64,000 nucleotides of DNA from Hyphomicrobiales bacterium. GTDB taxonomy: Bacteria; Pseudomonadota; Alphaproteobacteria; Rhizobiales; Rhizobiaceae. A model generated the notes under the pieces. That model did no database searches. It was given only the letters and a program-made list of their open reading frames with translations, and had not been told where the DNA came from. Position 1 is the stretch's first letter, and every line of letters begins with the position of its first letter. Positions 26,842 to 35,433 of the stretch are shown here, one piece after another. The stretch lies in NCBI GenBank assembly GCA_900467745.1, contig UBQW01000010.1, forward strand, positions 62,001 through 126,000, read 5' to 3'. Made by a program: the position numbers and the translations under genes.

Positions 26842-28440
26842 TCAGGCCTTGCCTGGGCGGTTGATCGTCAGGAAGTGCCGGACGACGGGCTTCTCCGGGC
26901 CCGAGTGGTAGGCAAGCACCTTCCCTTGCAGATCGGCATCGGCGTTCGACACCCTCTTGTGCTGTCGAAGATGCTCTGCCCAGCTTTCCACCATGAACCA
27001 CTCGACGATCTTCTGCGGATCCGCAGAGTCTTCCGTCACGCCCCAGCCATAGGCGCCATCGCGGCGGCGTTCGTTCGACATGTCGTTCAGCGCACGAAGG
27101 AAGGCCGAACGGTTGTGCTTTTCGACGTTGTACTCGATCAGGATGAGGACCGGTCCACGATCGTGGGCGACAGGCTCGGCGACAAGCGGTTCCGGCCAGT
27201 GGCTCGACGGAACCAGATCGGCATCGCCGGCTGGCAGCTTGACACGGTGCATGATGCCACCGGCGACGAGTAGACCGGCAGCACCAATCAACAGAGCGCC
27301 TGGCACACCGGCCGCTTCGCCAATGGCACCCCAGCCAAGGCTGCCGGCCGTCATCGCGCCGTTGAAGACGGTGAGGTAAACGGCAAGACCACGACCACGC
27401 ACCCAGTTCGGAAGGACGGCCTGAGCCGCACCATTGAGCGTTGTCAGAGCGGTGATCCATGCGCCACCGAGGAAGAGCAGAGCGACGATGGCAACGGCCT
27501 TCGGCGGAGCAAGTGACAGGATAGCCATCACGACAGCCGTGGTGATCGCTGCGCCGAGCATTAGGCCATCGGCGCTCAGACGTTCACGCAACCTCGGCAT
27601 AACGAGCGCTCCGGCGATCGCACCAGCGCCGACCGCGCCGAGCAGGATGCCGTAGAAGCTTGCATCACCGCCGAGAAGCTGGCGGGCGACGAGCGGCAGC
27701 AGGGCCCAGACGGCACTGGCGAAGGCGAAGAAGATCGCGGCGCGCAGCAAGACGACATGCAGCGGGCGGCTGGCGCGAGTGTAACGAAGGCCGGCCCGGA
27801 AGGCACCGAGGAAATTCTCCTGCAGAGCATCATTGGCATTCTTGGTACGCGGCCACCAGACAAGTGCTGCGATGACGATGATATAGCTCGCAACGTCTGC
27901 ACCATAGGTGAGGCCCGCGCCGAACGCGGCGAGCAGAAGACCGCCTGCCGCCGGGCCGATCGAACGGGCGATGTTGATGCCGAGCGAATTCAGCGCAACC
28001 GCGCTCTTGACATCTTCGCGCTTCACGAGCTCAGGCACGATCGCCTGCCAGGTCGGCCCCATGAGTGCCGCACCGATGCCGCCGAGAAAGGTGAGACCGA
28101 TCAGAGCGCTGACCGAAAGCATGCCGGTCTGGGCAAGAACCATGAGGCTGATGCTCACGGTGGCGAGCAGCAGCTGCACTGCGATCAAGAATTTGCGGCG
28201 ATCGAGAATGTCAGTCAGTACGCCCGCCGGAATGGCAAGAAGGAAGATTGGCAGCGTGCCCGCCGCCTGAACCATGGCGACCGCGGCCGGCGAGGCCGAA
28301 AGATCGGTCATCAGCCAGGAGCTCGCGACATCGCGCATGAAGCTGCCGGTATTGCCGAGAACGGTGGCCGCCCAGAGGACTGCGAAGACGGGTTGGGCGA
28401 GTGGAGCGAAGCTGCCCCCGGAGGATTTTGCGGTGCTCAT
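26842..28440 (-). CDS. MFS efflux transporter fused to an ABM-like C-terminal domain
   Basis: A 532-residue protein. Residues 1 to about 410 form a 12-helix MFS carrier of the EntS-like group (MFS_3), with signature PAGVLTDILDRRKFLIAV and the paired LPNWVRGRGLAVYLTVFNG. The last 110 or so residues are soluble (GPVLILIEYNVEKHNRSAFL, RRRDGAYGWGVTEDSADP, FMVESWAEHLRQHKRV) and match the antibiotic-biosynthesis-monooxygenase-like dimeric alpha/beta-barrel pattern. MFS_3 carriers export siderophores or drugs; the attached domain could bind or modify the exported compound. The gene overlaps the upstream DoxX gene by 4 bp and sits in the LysR-linked detoxification block. Confidence 0.88.
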   Translation of the reverse strand: MSTAKSSGGSFAPLAQPVFAVLWAATVLGNTGSFMRDVASSWLMTDLSASPAAVAMVQAAGTLPIFLLAIPAGVLTDILDRRKFLIAVQLLLATVSISLMVLAQTGMLSVSALIGLTFLGGIGAALMGPTWQAIVPELVKREDVKSAVALNSLGINIARSIGPAAGGLLLAAFGAGLTYGADVASYIIVIAALVWWPRTKNANDALQENFLGAFRAGLRYTRASRPLHVVLLRAAIFFAFASAVWALLPLVARQLLGGDASFYGILLGAVGAGAIAGALVMPRLRERLSADGLMLGAAITTAVVMAILSLAPPKAVAIVALLFLGGAWITALTTLNGAAQAVLPNWVRGRGLAVYLTVFNGAMTAGSLGWGAIGEAAGVPGALLIGAAGLLVAGGIMHRVKLPAGDADLVPSSHWPEPLVAEPVAHDRGPVLILIEYNVEKHNRSAFLRALNDMSNERRRDGAYGWGVTEDSADPQKIVEWFMVESWAEHLRQHKRVSNADADLQGKVLAYHSGPEKPVVRHFLTINRPGKA

Positions 28441-28874
28441 TTTTCAGCTCCCTTGGTGATATCGAAGATGGTGACGAGGACGAAGGCGCCTGCGAGGCCG
28501 AGATGTTCGAAGAAGGCGTTGGTCGCCATCATCCGCTCCATGCCGGCGGGCAGCTCCCAGAAACGAAGCGCGATGAAGGTCGCGAGAATAGTGAAGCCGG
28601 CGAGCGCGAGCGCGCCCAGCCAGCGCAGCTTGCCCGACACCACCATGGCCGAGGCGGTCAGCTCGAAGGCGATGACGACGACGGCGAAGACGGGTGCCGG
28701 GGAGAGGCCGAAATGCTCCATCTCGGCGATCGCACCGCCGAAATCGAAAATCTTGGTGAGCGGGCCCTGGATATAGGCGGCGCAAAGCGCAATCAACGCG
28801 GCCGTTCGCACGGCAGGCGCCGATACGATGTCGGCTAGAAGCCTGCGCTGTGTTGAAGGTGAGTGGCTGGTCAT
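28437..28874 (-). CDS. DoxX-family membrane protein
   Basis: A 145-residue protein with four predicted membrane helices (AALIALCAAYIQGPLTKIFD, FAVVVIAFELTASAMVV, LGALALAGFTILATFIALRF, GLAGAFVLVTIFDI) and the DoxX layout of a conserved first-helix G-x-x-K. DoxX/DoxD proteins associate with thiosulfate- or quinone-linked redox and detoxification. It is first of a two-gene unit with the MFS-ABM gene (4-bp overlap) and preceded by an inverted repeat likely bound by the LysR regulator. Confidence 0.88.
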   Translation of the reverse strand: MTSHSPSTQRRLLADIVSAPAVRTAALIALCAAYIQGPLTKIFDFGGAIAEMEHFGLSPAPVFAVVVIAFELTASAMVVSGKLRWLGALALAGFTILATFIALRFWELPAGMERMMATNAFFEHLGLAGAFVLVTIFDITKGAEK

Positions 28875-28984
28875 CGTTGCTCCTGCGATCTTGGCCGGTC
28901 GGTTCGAGCGGCGCTGTGTTCGTCTAATGGAGCCATATTGACGGGAACCATTGCTGCCAACAATTGCATCAATAGTTTCGATTT

Positions 28985-29003
28985 AATTGCGTTATCTGCA
29001 ATT
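28985..29003. promoter_or_regulatory. AATTGC-N7-GCAATT inverted repeat, candidate LysR-type site
   Basis: A perfect 6-bp inverted repeat with a 7-nt spacer, 111 bp upstream of the DoxX start. A related ATTGC-N11-GCAAT repeat lies in front of the ring-cleaving dioxygenase/LysR pair at 33263-33283. Both fall in AT-rich promoter gaps and suit the T-N11-A logic of LysR sites. Confidence 0.5.
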
Positions 29004-29035
29004 ATTCAGCGGAGCCTTCCACTCCTGCAAAACAA

Positions 29036-29065
29036 GCCTGGGCAGCGGTCTCCCGCTGCCCAGGC
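29036..29065 (-). terminator. Intrinsic terminator of the amidohydrolase transcription unit
   Basis: GCCTGGGCAGCGG and CCGCTGCCCAGGC form a perfect 13-bp stem with a 4-nt loop, followed on the minus strand by TTGTTTTG. It starts 29 bp after the amidohydrolase stop, the best-formed intrinsic terminator in the window. Confidence 0.85.
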
Positions 29066-29094
29066 CGATACGTCGTTCGATTATCGCGTCAGCC

Positions 29095-30972
29095 TCAAAC
29101 TGCCCAGCAGGAGCAACCGAGTGCGCCGAAGAAGCCCTTGAGATCGGCAATCGGTAGCTTCGAGGTCCAGGCACCGGCGTGGTCGTGGCCGTGGACGCCG
29201 CAATCGCTGGCGCAACCGCAGGTCGAAATGGCCGTGCGGCGCAGCGAGCGGGCACCGGCGCCATCGGGCTCGCCCCAGGCGGCGTAGCCGCCGAACTTGC
29301 GCACCGGAGACCAGTCCGGCATGGCGGGCGGGATGTTGCTTTCGTCGTATATGGCGAAGTCACCCGAGCCGTAGACAATCTTGCCGCCGACCATCGTGAG
29401 ATCGGAGGTGAGGAACGAGATCTCGTCCTCGGCGCAGGCGAAGAAGTCTTTGCTGGGGACCACGAGATCGGCGAACTGGCCCTTCTCGATGCGGCCCTTC
29501 TTGCCTTCTTCGTTGGAGAACCAGGTGACCTTCTCCGTCCACATGCGCAATGCGGTCTCGCGGTCGAGGCAATTGGCGCGCGGATAAAGCTGCATGCCAC
29601 CGACCGTCTTGCCCGTGACCATCCAGGAGAGCGACACCCATGGATTATAGGAGGCGACGCGGGTGGCGTCGGTGCCGGCCGAGACATTGACGCCCTTGTC
29701 GAGCATGCGCTTGATCGGCGGCGTGGCTTCGGCAACGCCGTGGCCGTAGCGCTCGACGAAGTATTCGCCCTGATAAGCCATGCGATGCTGTGTGGCGATG
29801 CCGCCGCCGAGCGCCGCGATCCGGTCGATCGAACGCTCCGAGATGGTCTCGGCGTGGTCGAAGAACCAGTTGAGGCCCTCCAGCGGAATATCCTTGTTGA
29901 CCTTCTCGAAGACATCGAGCGAACGCGAGATGGTTTCGTCATAGGTAGCATGCATGCGCCAGGGCCACCGGTTTTCGGCCAGAACCCGCACGACTTCCTC
30001 GAGTTCGCCTTCCATCTCCGGCGCCATTTCCGGGCGCGGCTGGCGGAAGTCCTCGAAGTCGGCGGCGGAGAAGACCAGCATCTCGCCGGCGCCGTTGTGG
30101 CGGAAGTAGTCGTTGCCCTGCTTGTACTTGACCGAAGACGTCCAGTTGAGAAAATCCTCTTTCTCGGCCTTCGGCCTCTGCGTGAAAAGGTTATAGGCAA
30201 GTCGAACGGTGAGTTGGTTTTCGTCGGAGAGCTTCTGGATGACCTCGTAGTCATCGGGATAGTTCTGGTTGCCGCCGCCTGCATCGATTACACCGGTAAC
30301 GCCGAGACGATTGAGCTCGCGCATGAAGTGGCGGGTGGAATTGACCTGGTAATCGAAGGGCAGCTTCGGGCCCTTGGCGAGCGTCGAGTAGAGAATGCCG
30401 GCGTTCGGCTTGGCAAGCAACATGCCCGTCGGGTTGCCGTTGGCGTCGCGGGTAATCTCGCCGCCGGGCGGGTTGGGCGTATCGCGGGTGTAACCGACGG
30501 CGCGGAGCGCTGCACCGTTCAAAAGCGCGCGGTCATAGAGATGAAGCAGGAAGACGGGGGTATCCGGTGCGACCGCATTGATCTCCTCGATCGTCGGCAG
30601 GCGCTTTTCGGCGAACTGGTGTTCGGTGAAGCCGCCGACGACGCGAACCCATTGCGGGGCCGGCGTGATCGCCACCTGGCGCTTCAGCATGTCCATCGCA
30701 TCAGCGAGCGAACGGACGCCGTCCCAGCGCAGTTCCATGTTGTAGTTCAGGCCGCCGCGCACGACATGGGTATGGTTGTCGATCAGGCCGGGCAGGACGC
30801 GCTTGCCCTTGAGGTCGACGATCTTGGTATCCGGGCCGGCGAGCGCCATGATCTCGGCATCGGTGCCGACTTCGAGAAAGGCGCCGTCCTTGATGGCGAC
30901 GGCGCTGGCGGTTGGATTGGTGCGATCGAGCGTGGTGATCAAACCGTGGTGAAGGATGAGGTCGGCGAACAT
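29095..30972 (-). CDS. Amidohydrolase (YtcJ-like) with a Cys/His-rich C-terminal tail
   Basis: A 625-residue metal-dependent hydrolase of the Amidohydro_3/YtcJ group: N-terminal beta-sandwich (ADLILHHGLITTLDRTNPTA), GLIDNHTHV (metal-binding HxH), central HATYDETIS and WFFDHAETIS (metal histidines), and DATRVASYNPW (catalytic Asp). The final 45 or so residues contain CGCASDCGVHGHDH and GALGCSCWAV, an unusual cluster of Cys and His that looks able to bind a further metal. ATG 30972 has AGGAG upstream and is preferred to 31011. Substrates of this group range from cyclic imides to formamides; none can be assigned. It is cotranscribed with the XapX protein, hydrolase and dioxygenase genes. Confidence 0.87.
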   Translation of the reverse strand: MFADLILHHGLITTLDRTNPTASAVAIKDGAFLEVGTDAEIMALAGPDTKIVDLKGKRVLPGLIDNHTHVVRGGLNYNMELRWDGVRSLADAMDMLKRQVAITPAPQWVRVVGGFTEHQFAEKRLPTIEEINAVAPDTPVFLLHLYDRALLNGAALRAVGYTRDTPNPPGGEITRDANGNPTGMLLAKPNAGILYSTLAKGPKLPFDYQVNSTRHFMRELNRLGVTGVIDAGGGNQNYPDDYEVIQKLSDENQLTVRLAYNLFTQRPKAEKEDFLNWTSSVKYKQGNDYFRHNGAGEMLVFSAADFEDFRQPRPEMAPEMEGELEEVVRVLAENRWPWRMHATYDETISRSLDVFEKVNKDIPLEGLNWFFDHAETISERSIDRIAALGGGIATQHRMAYQGEYFVERYGHGVAEATPPIKRMLDKGVNVSAGTDATRVASYNPWVSLSWMVTGKTVGGMQLYPRANCLDRETALRMWTEKVTWFSNEEGKKGRIEKGQFADLVVPSKDFFACAEDEISFLTSDLTMVGGKIVYGSGDFAIYDESNIPPAMPDWSPVRKFGGYAAWGEPDGAGARSLRRTAISTCGCASDCGVHGHDHAGAWTSKLPIADLKGFFGALGCSCWAV

Positions 30973-31071
30973 GGGAAATGCTCCTGGCTTCATTATTAAG
31001 ATTGATTTCAACGCTTTGCGCCGGATTGACTAGGTGTCGGCCCCAACGCAAGCGAATCTCCTCTTGCGGTG

Positions 31072-31359
31072 TCAGCTATCAGACTTGTGCTGATCCTGGC
31101 GAGACACGACGACGTCATTGCGGCTCTCGCCCTTCGGCATATGGCCGAACATGTGCGGCTTGATCTGGTTGATCCAGGAGACGGCCGCCGGCTCCCTGGC
31201 GATCAGTGTCTTGGCGAAGGGGATGAGCTGCTCGCCGACCAGAATGCCGAGCAGGCCGACAAGAGCCACGATCGGTGGCGCGGGAGAGCGAACATTGAGC
31301 AGGCTGTAGACGATACCGACCAGAAGACCGGCGCCGATGGAAAGAAGGTAGAGTTTCAT
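31072..31359 (-). CDS. XapX-domain (DUF1427) membrane protein
   Basis: A 95-residue protein: two hydrophobic segments (LYLLSIGAGLLVGIVYSLL, PIVALVGLLGILVGEQLIPF) around VRSPAPP, the XapX-domain hallmark, followed by a soluble 45-residue tail rich in charged residues (PHMFGHMPKGESRNDVVVSR). ATG 31359 has AGGATG upstream. The function of XapX proteins is not established; they recur beside xanthosine/amidohydrolase and hydrolase genes, as here. Confidence 0.85.
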   Translation of the reverse strand: MKLYLLSIGAGLLVGIVYSLLNVRSPAPPIVALVGLLGILVGEQLIPFAKTLIAREPAAVSWINQIKPHMFGHMPKGESRNDVVVSRQDQHKSDS

Positions 31360-31438
31360 GGGGGCATCCTCGACTCTAGATGAAAGCCGCTTCCGCATCT
31401 GGAACATTCGATCCTGCGGAAGCGGCGGTCACGGGTGA

Positions 31439-32128
31439 TTACTTGGCTGGGTTCGGGCCGATGCGCTTGCCGTGGCTGACGCGCTCGGCACCGCCGTGGA
31501 CATGCGTGACCGCATAGTCGATGCCCATGCCGTAGGCGCCGGAATGTTCCTTCACCAGCGAGGTGACGGCGTTGTAGGTTTCCTTGCGGGCCCAGTCGCG
31601 CTGCCATTCGAGCATGACCTGCTGCCAGGTCACGGGGATGACGCCGGCCTGTACCATGCGGTCCATCGCATATTTGTGGGCGTCGACTGAGGTGCCGCCG
31701 GATGCATCGGCGACCATATAGATTTCGTAGTCGGGGACATCATGGAGGGCGGAGAGCGCGAAGGTGGTGTTGCACACTTCCGTCCAGAGGCCGGAGACGA
31801 CGATCTTCTTGCGGCCGCCGGCGGCGTTCTTGGCAAGGGCATCACGAACGTTCTGGTCGTCCCACGAGTTCATCGACGTGCGTTCCAGAATGTCGTTCTC
31901 AGGGAACACGCCGAGCAGTTCCGGGAAGGTGTTGCCGGAGAAGCTTTCCGTCTCGACCGTCGTGATCGTGGTCGGGATGTTGAAGATCTTGGCAGCCTTG
32001 GCGAGACCGACGACATTGTTCTTCAGCGTCTGGCGGTCAATCGACTGGACACCGAAAGCCATCTGCGGCTGCTGGTCGATGAAGATGAGCTGGCTGTTTG
32101 CAGGGGTCAGGACTTCGAGCTTGGACAT
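31439..32128 (-). CDS. Isochorismatase-fold cysteine hydrolase (YcaC-like)
   Basis: A 229-residue hydrolase: catalytic Asp in LIFIDQQPQ (about residue 18), a lysine in the LERTSMNSWDD region, and nucleophile Cys119 in SGLWTEVCN. The VCN/TF pattern and long C-terminal tail resemble YcaC-type hydrolases, which act on unknown amides or imides. ATG 32128 follows GGAGAAAT. It lies between the dioxygenase and XapX genes on one transcript. Confidence 0.92.
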   Translation of the reverse strand: MSKLEVLTPANSQLIFIDQQPQMAFGVQSIDRQTLKNNVVGLAKAAKIFNIPTTITTVETESFSGNTFPELLGVFPENDILERTSMNSWDDQNVRDALAKNAAGGRKKIVVSGLWTEVCNTTFALSALHDVPDYEIYMVADASGGTSVDAHKYAMDRMVQAGVIPVTWQQVMLEWQRDWARKETYNAVTSLVKEHSGAYGMGIDYAVTHVHGGAERVSHGKRIGPNPAK

Positions 32129-32270
32129 TTGATTTCTCCGTTTAGATTTTGATTGCCAATTTGGCGGTTAAGGATTGGTATGCCTCCGGCGGTCGGCTGC
32201 CTGCCTCAGGCAGCCGTTCGAAGGCGGAAATTGTTGGTGTAAGGGGTGCGCGGCAGTTTGCCGTGCGGGG

Positions 32271-33203
32271 TTATGCTGCGAGCGGAACGAGGTTCTCTTC
32301 GATCTGGCCGCGATAGGCTTCATACCGGGTCGGCAGCTTCAATGCTTCGCCGAGGTGGGCGGTATCTTCGTCACGGTCGAAACCGGGCTCGTTGGTCGCG
32401 ATTTCGAACAGGATGCCGCCCGGCGTTCTGAAGTAGATCGCCCAGAAGTAATCGCGGTCGATAACCGGCGTCACCTGATAGCCCGTGTCCATCAGGGCCT
32501 TTCGCACTTCGAGCTGCTTTTCGCGGTTCTCGACGGCAAAGGCGATGTGATGGACAGAACCGGCACCCTGGCGGGCAAACGGCGTTTTCGGCAGCGACGC
32601 GATGTCGATGGTGTCGGCGCCATTGCCACCGGGAATGATGAACCGCGTGACATCGCCTTCGACCTCGGCTCGCTCATAGCCCATGAACTGCAGCAGTTCC
32701 GATGTGGCGGCGGTGTCGTGCAGGTCGAAGCGCGCACCGGAGAAGCCGCGGATGGCATTGTCTTGCGAGATGCCGTCGGCAAGCCATGGGGCGCGGACGT
32801 CTTCGGCGATTTCGATCAGCGCCAGCCCGTCGCCATCAGGACCGGCAAAGCGCAGGCGGTTGGCACCGAAGACCGTGTCGGTCTTCAGACCGACGACACC
32901 TTGGGCCGTCAGGCGGTCTTTCCAGAAAGCCAGCGATCCCTTCGGGATGGAGAACTGCGTCTCGCTGACTTCCCCTACGCCGGGGCGGCCGGTCATCATG
33001 TGCGGGAAGGGAAAGTAGGTCATGACCGTGCCGGGCGTGCCATTTTCATCGCCGTAGTAGAGGTGGTAGACGCTCGGGTCGTCGAAGTTGACGGTCTTCT
33101 TGACGCGGCGCAGGCCGAGCGCGTTGGTGAAGAACCGGTTGTTCTCTCGGGCATCCGACGCCATCGAAGTGACGTGGTGCAGTCCCTTGATATCCTTGAT
33201 CAT
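32271..33203 (-). CDS. Ring-cleaving dioxygenase, tandem VOC domains (MhqO-like)
   Basis: A 310-residue protein with two glyoxalase/VOC modules. Metal-ligand positions are visible as GLHHVTSMASD (His), VHHIAFAVENREKQ (His) and a Glu near the end in GGILFEIATNEPGF. The layout matches hydroquinone- or catechol-type extradiol dioxygenases such as MhqO, which remove quinone-forming aromatics. ATG 33203 (MIKDIKGLHHVTS) matches family starts. It is first in the minus-strand unit and divergent from a LysR gene. Confidence 0.9.
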   Translation of the reverse strand: MIKDIKGLHHVTSMASDARENNRFFTNALGLRRVKKTVNFDDPSVYHLYYGDENGTPGTVMTYFPFPHMMTGRPGVGEVSETQFSIPKGSLAFWKDRLTAQGVVGLKTDTVFGANRLRFAGPDGDGLALIEIAEDVRAPWLADGISQDNAIRGFSGARFDLHDTAATSELLQFMGYERAEVEGDVTRFIIPGGNGADTIDIASLPKTPFARQGAGSVHHIAFAVENREKQLEVRKALMDTGYQVTPVIDRDYFWAIYFRTPGGILFEIATNEPGFDRDEDTAHLGEALKLPTRYEAYRGQIEENLVPLAA

Positions 33204-33262
33204 GGCCGTTGCCTTTCTTTGTGGGCGTTGCCGTTTCGATGACCACAGATGTAACCGGGTTG

Positions 33263-33283
33263 ATTGCATTGCGGAATTGCAAT
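33263..33283. promoter_or_regulatory. ATTGC-N11-GCAAT inverted repeat between dioxygenase and LysR genes
   Basis: A perfect 5-bp inverted repeat with an 11-nt spacer (6 bp if read ATTGCA-N9-TGCAAT), 40 bp before the LysR start and 60 bp before the dioxygenase start. Size and position are those of a LysR-type recognition site controlling both directions. A related repeat lies before the DoxX-MFS unit. Confidence 0.55.
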
Positions 33284-33322
33284 ATTCCTCTCGAATGAAT
33301 TGCGATTTTTGAAATAATTGAG

Positions 33323-34222
33323 ATGAACGACTATAAGGCCCTGAAAACCTTCCTGCTCGCCGCCGAAAAGCGCAACTTCGCCCAGGTCGCCCGCGAGCTC
33401 GACATGACACCCGCCGCCGTCACCCGTGCGATCGCGGCACTTGAGGACGATCTCGGCGTCCAGCTCTTCGTGCGCACCACACGCCAGGTGTCGCTGACCA
33501 CTGACGGCGCCGTCTTCGCGGCGCAGATCCAGCCGGCGGTCGAAGCGCTCGAGAACGCCCGCAAGGACGTCAAGAACGCCCACAAATCTGACCAGGGGCG
33601 GCTGCGGATCAGCGCGCCGACCTGGCTTGGCAAGACGATCCTCACGCCGATTCTGTCGGGCTTCCGGGAGCGCTATCCGAAGATGAGCTTCGAGGTTTCG
33701 CTGTCGGACGGCTTGGTCAACATCATCGACGACGACTACGACCTCGCGATCCGCATTTCATCCGCGCCTTCGGACAAATTCACCATCTGGCGCAAGATCC
33801 GGGCGGTGCCAAGGATCCTGGTTGCGGCGCCGGGCAGCCGCTTCACGGAGATGCAGCATCCCAACGAACTGACGCCCGACGATTGCCTCGCCTACAGCGG
33901 CGAGAGCCGGCGTGAGAACTGGGCCCTGTCGGACGGCGGATCGAGCATCTCGATCGCGGCTGGACGCGCGTTCAGCGCCAACAATGGCGAAGTGCTCGCG
34001 GATATGGCGGCCGATGGGGTCGGCGTCGCCATGCTGCCGGGCTTTCACATCGCCGAGCATATACGCACCGGCCGGCTGGTTCACGTGCTGCCGGGCTGGG
34101 CGCCGCAGGAGCTTTGGCTGACGCTCTACTACCCGCCCTACCAGACGCTTCCGCCGCGTATCGCGACGTTCTCGAAGTTTTTCGAGGAGCAGCTTCCGGC
34201 GCATATGGTCATGCTCGACTAG
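33323..34222 (+). CDS. LysR-family transcriptional regulator
   Basis: A 299-residue regulator: winged helix-turn-helix at residues 1-60 (LKTFLLAAEKRNFAQVAREL, AAVTRAIAALEDDLGVQLF), linker helix, and a periplasmic-binding-like effector domain from about residue 88 (RLRISAPTWLGKTILTPIL). It is transcribed away from the dioxygenase-hydrolase-XapX-amidohydrolase unit and is the likely aromatic- or quinone-responsive regulator of it and of DoxX-MFS. The adjacent TehA gene downstream may or may not be included. Confidence 0.95.
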   Translation: MNDYKALKTFLLAAEKRNFAQVARELDMTPAAVTRAIAALEDDLGVQLFVRTTRQVSLTTDGAVFAAQIQPAVEALENARKDVKNAHKSDQGRLRISAPTWLGKTILTPILSGFRERYPKMSFEVSLSDGLVNIIDDDYDLAIRISSAPSDKFTIWRKIRAVPRILVAAPGSRFTEMQHPNELTPDDCLAYSGESRRENWALSDGGSSISIAAGRAFSANNGEVLADMAADGVGVAMLPGFHIAEHIRTGRLVHVLPGWAPQELWLTLYYPPYQTLPPRIATFSKFFEEQLPAHMVMLD

Positions 34223-34282
34223 CGGGATTGCGCGCATGGACGCCGTCGCGGGCGGTCGCGCATGAGGAGATAGGAAACACGC

Positions 34283-34300
34283 CGAATTCTGACGAATTCG
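34283..34300. repeat. CGAATTC-TGAC-GAATTCG inverted repeat upstream of tehA
   Basis: A perfect 7-bp inverted repeat with a 4-nt loop, located in the 206-bp gap between the LysR gene and tehA. It could be an operator for tehA or a weak LysR terminator; the sequence alone does not decide. Confidence 0.35.
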
Positions 34301-34428
34301 CCGCGCCGTTTGTTGCAATACCGATGCAACAGGCTCTTTATGCGTTGGCCAAAGCCGGAACAGCGGCGAGGGCATCGTCTTACGCAACATCGCATTCGCA
34401 GCCATTCGTTTCCAGCGTCGGAGCCCCC

Positions 34429-35433
34429 ATGACCGCAACGCAATCGCAACTCGACGAGTCGTCCGCAGCCGGTCGAAAGCGACTGCCTGTCGTTCCTGCA
34501 TCGGCCTTCGGCATCGTGCTCGGCATAGCGGGCCTTTCCAACGCCTGGCGGGCAGCGGCCGGTCATTTCGCGCTTCCTGCCATTGTCGGAGATGGCATTG
34601 CGCTTCTCGCGCTTGCTGTCTGGTTCGTGCTCGTTTGTCTCTATGGATTGAAGTGGATCCTCTTCGCGGAGGAAGCGCGCAAGGAGATCGTGCATCCCGT
34701 GCAGTGCTGCTTCATCGGCCTCATCGGCGTCGCCACCATGCTTTGCGCAGCGATGGTCGCGCCGTTTTCCGGCGCGCTGGCGCTGGCATTCTATTGGATC
34801 GGCCTGCTCTGGACACTCGTCTTCGCGATATGGCGGACGGGTGCCTTGTGGCAGGGCGGACACGATCCGACCACGACGACGCCGGTCTTGTATCTCCCGA
34901 CGGTTGCCGGATGCTATGTCGCGGCAATCGTCGGCGCGGCACTCGGCTATTCCGATCTGGCGCAACTGGCTTTCGGTGCGGGTTTCTTCTCGTGGCTGGC
35001 GATGGAATCCGTCATCCTGAACCGGCTCTTGAATGCAGCGGAACTGGCCGAGCCCCTGCGTCCGACGATCGGCATCCAGCTCGCACCGCCGGCAGTCGGC
35101 GCTGCCGCCTATCTGAGCGTGACGAACGGAGCGCCGGATCTGCTGGCCCATGCCATGGTGGGCTACGCCATGCTGCAGCTGCTTCTGGCGCTTCGCCTTC
35201 TTCCATGGGTCATGAAGCAACCATTCGCGGCGTCCTATTGGGCCTTTTCCTTCGGTCTGACCGCGCTCGCCACCGATCTAATCCGCATGGTCGCCCGCGG
35301 CGAACAGGGCATCCTGTCGACGCTCGCCATGCCCTTGCTCTGGCTGGTGACCGCAGCAATCGCCCTGTTGGCGGCGGGAACGATCGTGCTCCTTTTTCGA
35401 GGGAAGCTGTTCCCGCTCGCCCGAGCTCTCTAA
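34429..35433 (+). CDS. tehA: TehA/SLAC1-family anion channel (tellurite-resistance/dicarboxylate transporter)
   Basis: A 334-residue integral membrane protein with ten predicted helices and SLAC1/TehA landmarks: PASAFGIVLGIAGLSNAWRA near the N-terminus, SWLAMESVILNRLL and PPAVGAAAYLS. TehA is an anion channel named for tellurite resistance when overexpressed. ATG 34429 (MTATQSQ) with GGAG upstream gives a normal family length; longer readings add non-membrane sequence. Its stop codon overlaps the convergent ABC ATPase stop by 4 bp, leaving no room for a terminator. Confidence 0.88.
   Translation: MTATQSQLDESSAAGRKRLPVVPASAFGIVLGIAGLSNAWRAAAGHFALPAIVGDGIALLALAVWFVLVCLYGLKWILFAEEARKEIVHPVQCCFIGLIGVATMLCAAMVAPFSGALALAFYWIGLLWTLVFAIWRTGALWQGGHDPTTTTPVLYLPTVAGCYVAAIVGAALGYSDLAQLAFGAGFFSWLAMESVILNRLLNAAELAEPLRPTIGIQLAPPAVGAAAYLSVTNGAPDLLAHAMVGYAMLQLLLALRLLPWVMKQPFAASYWAFSFGLTALATDLIRMVARGEQGILSTLAMPLLWLVTAAIALLAAGTIVLLFRGKLFPLARAL

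Noticed and set aside
29179..30999. 606-codon open frame on the plus strand across the amidohydrolase
   Set aside because: Antisense shadow of a well-supported metal-dependent hydrolase; no family motif.
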